Of a DNA stretch of 10,074 nt, positions 5,738-10,074 are shown piece by piece; position 1 is the stretch's first letter, and each line of letters begins with the position of its first letter. Source of the DNA: CAYZZU01 sp964483105 (GTDB lineage: Bacteria > CG2-30-53-67); NCBI GenBank assembly GCA_964483105.1, contig CAYZZU010000057.1, forward strand, positions 1 through 10,074. The letters are read 5' to 3'. The notes beneath the pieces were generated by a model. That model was not told where the DNA came from and did not search any database. It worked only from the letters and a program-made list of their open reading frames with translations. A program made the translations under genes and the position numbers.

Positions 5738-7192
5738 TTGAATACACTGAAAGTCATATTCATTACTTGTGTTGTTTCCCATCTTGCCGTAGCCGACATT
5801 CAGGCCGTTGAGATTCAGCCCCGCCATTTGATCAGGCAGATTGAAAATAATGATGGGAAGGGCGGTCTCTGTGTTTATGATACTTCTCACCATCGATTCG
5901 TCATCACTCATCATTCCAACGATCCATTTCCTCCGGCTTCTCTCGAAAAACTGGTTATCACCATCCTGTCACTGGAAAAACTTGGGCCTGATTTCCGTTT
6001 TCAGACCCGAATACTCTCGGAAGGCAGGATGCGAGGGGGGGAGCTGATTGGGGATCTGATTCTCGTTGGATCCGGCGACCCGACCTTAGGCACAGTTTCA
6101 CTTCAAAAATTAGCCCGGCGGATACGTGATTCCGGGATCGTACAAGTGAAGGGGGACCTGATCTTCGATGATTCCTTTTTCCCTCCATCCATTGCCGAAG
6201 GATGGCCCGCGAATCGTCATGCGGACCCCTACCTGGCGCCGGGCAGTGCATTGTCCTTGAATTACAATACCGTTTTGGTAATTCTCCGCGATGATGGAAC
6301 GGGACGAAGGAGAATCAGTTTTTCTCCCCCGGATTCCATTCCTCATGTTATTGAGACCGACACCGGAATGCGAGGCCCCTCTTTCCATTGGACATCAAAC
6401 GGCCGGTTGGTGGTTGACGGACAAAGCAAGCATCATCAATCCTATCGGCGCCGCATCTCAGTCGCCACCCCTTCCTTTTACACGGCAACGGTCCTGAAGC
6501 GGCAGCTCGAAAAAGCCGGCATCACACTTACAGGGTCCGTACACAAGGGACATGCAAAGCGGGGCATCCCGGTTGCGGAGATTGCTTCCGTTACCCTCCC
6601 TGAAATCCTGGCTCAAATGAATAAATACAGTAACAATTTCATCGCGGAACAACTGCGCCGCACGCTGGAAAAAAAGTTTGATGCCTCGATACAAGATCTG
6701 ACGATATCCTTTCTCAGGGCTCATCACATTAAGTCGGAAGCGTTGAACCTCAAGGACGGCGCCGGACTGAGTCGTTTTGATTCCGTGACTCCTGAGATTT
6801 TGACGCGCATCCTCATCGCGGCGATTCAGGATGAATCCTGCGGCCCATACTTTATCCGGTCCATTTCCACGTTGGCGGAGAGTCCCATTTATCATGCCTG
6901 GGGGGTCAACATGCCCGCGAAGCCGGAAATCAGGATCAAAAGCGGGCATCTGCCGGACAGTTACAACATGGCAGGTCTTGTGGGAACCCCGGATAAAGGG
7001 CTGATTTTTGTTTTCATGATGGAGAAGCAGGCGATACAGCAGGGGACGATCAAGAGGGTCACGGAAGACGTGCTGAATCAATTGGTCGCATTACAACGAG
7101 ATATGAAAGAATCAGAGGAGGTTGTCCATGACGAAAGGGATCCTGTCCGTCGGTTTGCTGATCATGATGCTCTTTGCGACACCAGCCTGTAA
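5738..7192 (+). CDS. dacB: D-alanyl-D-alanine carboxypeptidase/endopeptidase, PBP4 (peptidase S13) family
   Basis: This is an exported 484-residue low-molecular-weight penicillin-binding protein that trims or cleaves peptidoglycan peptides in the periplasm. A signal peptide covers about residues 1-23 (hydrophobic VIFITCVVSHLAVA). The three active-site motifs are in order and at S13 spacing: SLEK at 68-71 (nucleophile S68), SNN at 298-300 and KSG at 401-403 (Ser where KTG is common). The wide gap between the first two motifs holds the extra domains that mark the PBP4 class, and the DGAGLSR and VTP stretches near 340-352 are also typical. The start codon is TTG with a strong ribosome site. The last 21 codons overlap the downstream lipoprotein gene in another frame; this tail (from about residue 463) is unlikely to belong to the conserved domain. 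It probably forms an operon with the PpiC gene. Confidence 0.93.
   Translation: MNTLKVIFITCVVSHLAVADIQAVEIQPRHLIRQIENNDGKGGLCVYDTSHHRFVITHHSNDPFPPASLEKLVITILSLEKLGPDFRFQTRILSEGRMRGGELIGDLILVGSGDPTLGTVSLQKLARRIRDSGIVQVKGDLIFDDSFFPPSIAEGWPANRHADPYLAPGSALSLNYNTVLVILRDDGTGRRRISFSPPDSIPHVIETDTGMRGPSFHWTSNGRLVVDGQSKHHQSYRRRISVATPSFYTATVLKRQLEKAGITLTGSVHKGHAKRGIPVAEIASVTLPEILAQMNKYSNNFIAEQLRRTLEKKFDASIQDLTISFLRAHHIKSEALNLKDGAGLSRFDSVTPEILTRILIAAIQDESCGPYFIRSISTLAESPIYHAWGVNMPAKPEIRIKSGHLPDSYNMAGLVGTPDKGLIFVFMMEKQAIQQGTIKRVTEDVLNQLVALQRDMKESEEVVHDERDPVRRFADHDALCDTSL
7116..7121 (+). promoter_or_regulatory. Ribosome binding site choosing ATG 7128 for the PpiC lipoprotein
   Basis: AGGAGG lies inside the dacB coding sequence, six bases before ATG 7128. 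A TTG two codons earlier (7122) would start directly against this site, so the ATG is preferred. Confidence 0.7.
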
Positions 7193-8018
7193 TCGGCCGG
7201 AGGGCAGAGGAGCCTCCGGTCAGGCGGGAGCGGGGTTGAAACGTTCCGCTGAAGAGACAGTCCTGGCCGAGGTGAACGGAACCCCGATCTTCGAGAAGGA
7301 TATCGAGGAAAGAATCGAATTACCCGGACACCCGGATCAGGCATATGCCCTGAATAAAACAGTGAGGCAACGGGTCCTTCGGAACCTGATCAACGAAACG
7401 CTCCTCCTGCAGGAGGCCGAGCGTCGCAAAATGGATCAGGATGCAGCCATTCAGGAGCGTGTGAAACGATATGAGAAAAAACTGATTCTTGAGAAACTTA
7501 AGAACAGCTTGAGAAATTCCGCGAGCCGGGTCGGCGGGGAGGAGATTGCGGCCTACTACAAGACCCATCAGGAACAGTTCAATATTCCTCCCGTGTTGAA
7601 ACTCCGGCAGATTGTCGTCTCCGATCCGGTGACGGCGAAGAACCTCCATGACAAATTGACAAAAGACGACGGCAGCTTTGCGGAAATGGCGCGCAGGTAT
7701 TCCGTCGATGCGGCGACCAAGGGACGGGGCGGTCTGATCGGTCTTTATCGGAAAGGAACGAGGGAAAAGAGCTTCGAGGACGCCGTGTACGGCATCAAAA
7801 AACCGATGCAGTTCGCGCCTGTATTTCAAACGGAGCAAGGCTATCACATCGTCCAGCTCCTCGAACGGAGGGAAGGGATCTCACGGTCCCTGGAACAGGT
7901 GAAGCCGATCATTGTCAGAAGAATCGCCGTAGAGAAAGAAAAGAAACTCCTGGATGACCTCCTTGTAAAGCTGAAAGAAAAGGCAAAAATACGGATCGTA
8001 AAAAAACCGGACGCCTGA
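7128..8018 (+). CDS. PpiC-type peptidyl-prolyl isomerase, SurA/PrsA-like probable lipoprotein
   Basis: This 296-residue exported folding factor has a hydrophobic signal (residues 4-17) ending in ATPAC, which makes Cys21 a plausible lipidation site, although Thr at -3 departs from the usual lipobox Leu. A low-complexity Gly/Ala linker follows. A SurA-N-like chaperone region begins near VNGTPI (49-54). A parvulin domain at about 152-248 includes FAEMARRYSVDAATKGRGG, an FEDAVYGIKK helix and GYHIVQLLERREG, all family hallmarks. The C-terminus is a charged helix. It would act outside the inner membrane in folding envelope proteins. It follows dacB with a 65-bp overlap in a different frame, so the two are likely co-transcribed. 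The exact ortholog (SurA, PrsA or PpiD-like) cannot be settled; one parvulin domain and a lipid anchor favour PrsA-like. Confidence 0.9.
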   Translation: MTKGILSVGLLIMMLFATPACNRPEGRGASGQAGAGLKRSAEETVLAEVNGTPIFEKDIEERIELPGHPDQAYALNKTVRQRVLRNLINETLLLQEAERRKMDQDAAIQERVKRYEKKLILEKLKNSLRNSASRVGGEEIAAYYKTHQEQFNIPPVLKLRQIVVSDPVTAKNLHDKLTKDDGSFAEMARRYSVDAATKGRGGLIGLYRKGTREKSFEDAVYGIKKPMQFAPVFQTEQGYHIVQLLERREGISRSLEQVKPIIVRRIAVEKEKKLLDDLLVKLKEKAKIRIVKKPDA

Positions 8019-8032
8019 GACACAGCGGTCGA

Positions 8033-8532
8033 GCCCCCTCCCCTTGATCCCCTCCCGCCAGGGGAGGGGAAAGATGATTTGGTCACTCATGGTTCCGGGT
8101 CAACCAGGCAAAACCCCTGATCTGTTTCATGCGGGAGCGGGGGCGCCATATTTTTTCAGAGGCTTCGCAGCCCAGCCCATAAGGCTGTAGGACCAATAGA
8201 TGCGGGGTCCCCTCCCAGGCGGGAGAGGGGTGAGGGTAGACCGATTCGCTCAAGGGGGCACCATATTTTTTACCCCCAGGCAGGCAATCACAGTATTGCA
8301 CCTCACCGGGAAGGGAAATCGCCATGTTTCCCATCACCCGGCCGGAGGGCTTGAGAGTATACCGATCCCCTCCAGGGCATTACCATATTCGCCACCCTGG
8401 ACGGGAGGGGTTGAGAGAGCACAAACAGCTCAAAGGAATCGCCCTGTTTCCCCTCCCTTCGCAGGAGGGGATAAGAGTGTACAATCCGCCCTATTTCCCC
8501 TCCCCTGGTGGGAGGGGATCAAGGGGAGGGGG
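8033..8532. mobile_element. 500-bp REP/MITE-like element with 39-bp terminal inverted repeats and 60-bp internal periodicity
   Basis: The left end 8033-8071 and right end 8494-8532 are inverted copies with 38 of 39 bases matching (8056 and 8509 differ). Each contains a self-complementary hairpin: CCCCTCCC 8048-8055 with GGGAGGGG 8061-8068 on the left, and 8497-8504 with 8510-8517 on the right. Inside, a GGAGGG-then-TTGAGAG-like block recurs at 8344, 8404 and 8464, exactly 60 bp apart, with a related block near 8224. A 120-bp higher-order pattern is seen: the segment ending ATCGCC-TGTTTC recurs at 8318 and 8438. GGGGGC-CCATATTTTTT-type 18-mers at 8139-8156 and 8254-8271 agree at 17 of 18 bases. 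No transposase gene and no clear target duplication are seen. It is non-coding, although a 60-bp period keeps reading frames open. It could be a cluster of REP sequences rather than one transposable unit. Confidence 0.6.
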
Positions 8533-8564
8533 TTGATCGGAATCTTCGACAAGGAAAAGAGCCC

Positions 8565-8593
8565 TTGGAATCATTCGAGACCATCAATAAAAC
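8565..8593 (+). promoter_or_regulatory. Weak candidate promoter of the beta-helix protein gene
   Basis: TTGGAA (8565-8570), a 17-base spacer and TAAAAC (8588-8593) each match four of six consensus bases. The start would be near 8600, which would favour translation from ATG 8613 or later rather than ATG 8601. Confidence 0.3.
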
Positions 8594-8612
8594 CAAACCC
8601 ATGAGGGAGCTT

Positions 8613-10074
8613 ATGAGGCACACCGCTGTCCGACACTTGAAGATGAAGTGCATGCTGTTTGTTTTCCTGGCGTTATGGCTGGCTGCATTCCAAGAAGCAA
8701 ACGCCGCTTACATCACCACGGATATCAGCAGTGTCGTCAACGCCCAACTGATCAGCGATTATCTGTCGAAACCGGCCAGTCCCCTCGGCGGTGTTCCCTT
8801 TGATATCCCGGCCACGGGGAACGATGTCTTTATCTTTTCCGATAGCTGGATCGCAACAAACGGAAATACCCTGACATTGAGTACGAATGCAGCGGATGCA
8901 ACCACGGCCTATCTCCTTGTCAACTCCAATTGGGGTGTCGCGGGTTTTGCCGCCGGCGATGTCACTTTCACAACCCAGGGGGGACAATCCTTCACGGTTC
9001 ACCTTGTCGGCGGCGTAAATATCCGGGACTGGAATAACGGCGCCTTCGTGAACGCGGTTTCCGACCCGAATAGTACCCCCGTCTTTGAAGTTACATCCAA
9101 TGTCGGCGGTCTGCCCGGCCGGATCGATATGCTGAAAGTCGCACTGCCCGCTTCCTTTATCGGGGATACGGTTACATCCATTACAGTCACGGATAATGGC
9201 TCGGATAATCAATCACATATCCGGTTGGCCGGCGTGTCGCTGGAGACCACTCCGTCCGGTATGACGAGCATCAGTGCAGACATTACGACGGATACCACCT
9301 GGTCCCTGACTGGAAGTCCCTATCTTGTTACAGCTCCCATCAAGGTGATGGGAGATTCTACGACGAATGTGACACTGACTATTGAGGCGGGCGTGGAGGT
9401 GCGATTCGACGCAGGGGCCTCCCTGACCATCGGAGACGGGACGAACAAGGGGTCTCTCGATGTGCAAGGGACTTCAGGCAATGAAGTCTTGTTTACTTCA
9501 AACGTGACGCCCAAGGCCAAAGGGAGCTGGGGGGGGATCAGTTACTATTTTACCCCGGGGAGCGCCTTCAACATCTCCTATGGAATCATTGAATACGGCA
9601 CGTACGGGATCTATCTGCAGAGCGCAGACAGCAACGGCATCCCGAACATCTCCATCACGGACAGTATCATCCATCATACCTCCGGAAAAGGGGTTCAACT
9701 CGACGCAAGAGGAGGCTCCAAGCCGTCCCTCCATCTGTTGAGAAACACGATTGCCTATCATGACGGCAATGGTGTTTATACGGATACGCGGGACAATGCA
9801 AACACAGCGTCGACGGTGGAAATCGGCGAGAACCGGATCTACGCCAATGGGGATTCGGGGATCTATGTCTACACAAAAGACAACACGGCACAAACCGATC
9901 TGGTCATCCGGGACAATCCCGAAATCCGGGACAATGCGAACAATGGGATCTACACATACACCTACGATGGGACGCTGAATGCATCTATCCTCAATAATGA
10001 GGTCTATAACAGCGGCCGGGGGATTTATGTATACAACGACTATAAGGCGAATCCGAGCAATGTGGTGATCTCGG
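8613..10074 (+). CDS. Secreted or surface right-handed beta-helix protein (3' end beyond window)
   Basis: The frame is open from 8601 to the window edge, about 487 codons visible from ATG 8613, which is chosen because AGGGAG (8604-8609) precedes it; ATG 8601 and ATG 8643 are alternatives. A signal peptide is clear: hydrophobic MLFVFLALWLAAF, then likely cleavage after QEANA. Residues about 27-215 form a Ser/Thr/Asn-rich, beta-strand-like domain without a recognised motif, perhaps a jelly-roll. From about 217, ITTDTTWSLTGSPYLV, LTIEAGVEVRFDAGASLTIG and GSWGGI are the usual cap and first coils of parallel beta-helix proteins. Rungs beginning G-[IV]-Y or similar then recur at 9606, 9690, 9771, 9858, 9945 and 10020, 25-29 residues apart, ending in tyrosine-rich GIYVYTKDN-type repeats. 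The family includes polysaccharide-active enzymes and adhesins; no catalytic residues can be assigned. Likely cell surface or exterior. Confidence 0.85.
   Translation, partial: MRHTAVRHLKMKCMLFVFLALWLAAFQEANAAYITTDISSVVNAQLISDYLSKPASPLGGVPFDIPATGNDVFIFSDSWIATNGNTLTLSTNAADATTAYLLVNSNWGVAGFAAGDVTFTTQGGQSFTVHLVGGVNIRDWNNGAFVNAVSDPNSTPVFEVTSNVGGLPGRIDMLKVALPASFIGDTVTSITVTDNGSDNQSHIRLAGVSLETTPSGMTSISADITTDTTWSLTGSPYLVTAPIKVMGDSTTNVTLTIEAGVEVRFDAGASLTIGDGTNKGSLDVQGTSGNEVLFTSNVTPKAKGSWGGISYYFTPGSAFNISYGIIEYGTYGIYLQSADSNGIPNISITDSIIHHTSGKGVQLDARGGSKPSLHLLRNTIAYHDGNGVYTDTRDNANTASTVEIGENRIYANGDSGIYVYTKDNTAQTDLVIRDNPEIRDNANNGIYTYTYDGTLNASILNNEVYNSGRGIYVYNDYKANPSNVVIS

Noticed and set aside
8048..8068. 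Intrinsic terminator after the PpiC lipoprotein gene
   Set aside because: The hairpin is strong but is followed by AAAGATGATTTGG, not a T-run, and the same hairpin recurs as part of the repeat element.
8200..8520. CRISPR array, because of the regular 60-bp spacing
   Set aside because: The whole 60-bp unit is degenerate and related from copy to copy; there are no identical short repeats separated by unique spacers, and no cas genes.
8200..8604. Plus-strand open frame of 134 codons in the repeat element
   Set aside because: Its product is just the 60-bp repeat translated (proline/glycine-rich, 20-residue period) and there is no ribosome site before ATG 8200.
8673..9893. Several minus-strand open frames opposite the beta-helix gene
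   Set aside because: The plus strand is open throughout with a signal peptide and beta-helix repeats; the minus frames are shadows without recognisable domains.

Overview
The window is a compact bacterial chromosome segment of roughly 50-55% GC by eye. It carries six complete genes in the first 8 kb, then a repeat-rich stretch and a surface or secreted protein gene that runs off the right edge. The gene set is typical of Deltaproteobacteria/Desulfobacterota or a neighbouring phylum such as Nitrospirota or NC10: a GlrR-type sigma-54 activator, a receiver-GGDEF-HD-GYP protein, an orphan ParA, MobB, PBP4, a PpiC lipoprotein and a beta-helix protein. No rRNA or tRNA gene is visible, so this placement is an inference from gene families only.

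Layout. Positions 13-2147 (+) hold a sigma-54-dependent response regulator translationally coupled (ATGA overlap) to a TrmN6/YfiC-type methyltransferase. They meet, almost end to end, a minus-strand gene (3740-2154) for a receiver-GGDEF-HD-GYP protein. Its GGDEF and HD-GYP motifs are intact, but its receiver has lost the phosphorylatable Asp and both helper residues. Positions 3825-4140 contain no gene but are rich in inverted repeats, including a long helix next to a T-run that may end the minus-strand parA-like transcript. An orphan ParA-like ATPase (4764-4141) and mobB (5345-4854) follow, both on the minus strand, each with a good candidate sigma-70 promoter.

Positions 5346-5737 separate divergent mobB and dacB. 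This stretch holds a tandem 21-bp repeat resembling the multi-repeat end of an IS21-family element, a perfect 10-1-10 palindrome with an extra half-site exactly 32 bp away, and a smaller inverted repeat. dacB (PBP4-type carboxypeptidase, TTG start) overlaps a PpiC/SurA-like lipoprotein gene by 65 bp; together they look like a cell-envelope operon.

The most striking non-coding feature is 8033-8532. It is exactly 500 bp, bounded by 39-bp inverted repeats with one mismatch, and filled with degenerate GGGAGGGG-type palindromic units on a 60-bp period with a 120-bp higher-order repeat. It looks like a composite REP/MITE-like element. Immediately after it, a gene open to the window edge encodes an exported protein with an N-terminal beta-rich domain and a right-handed parallel beta-helix with 25-29-residue rungs.

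No complete new defence or biosynthetic system is visible. The best leads are the degenerate receiver on a dual c-di-GMP enzyme, the 500-bp element and the operator-like palindromes upstream of dacB.
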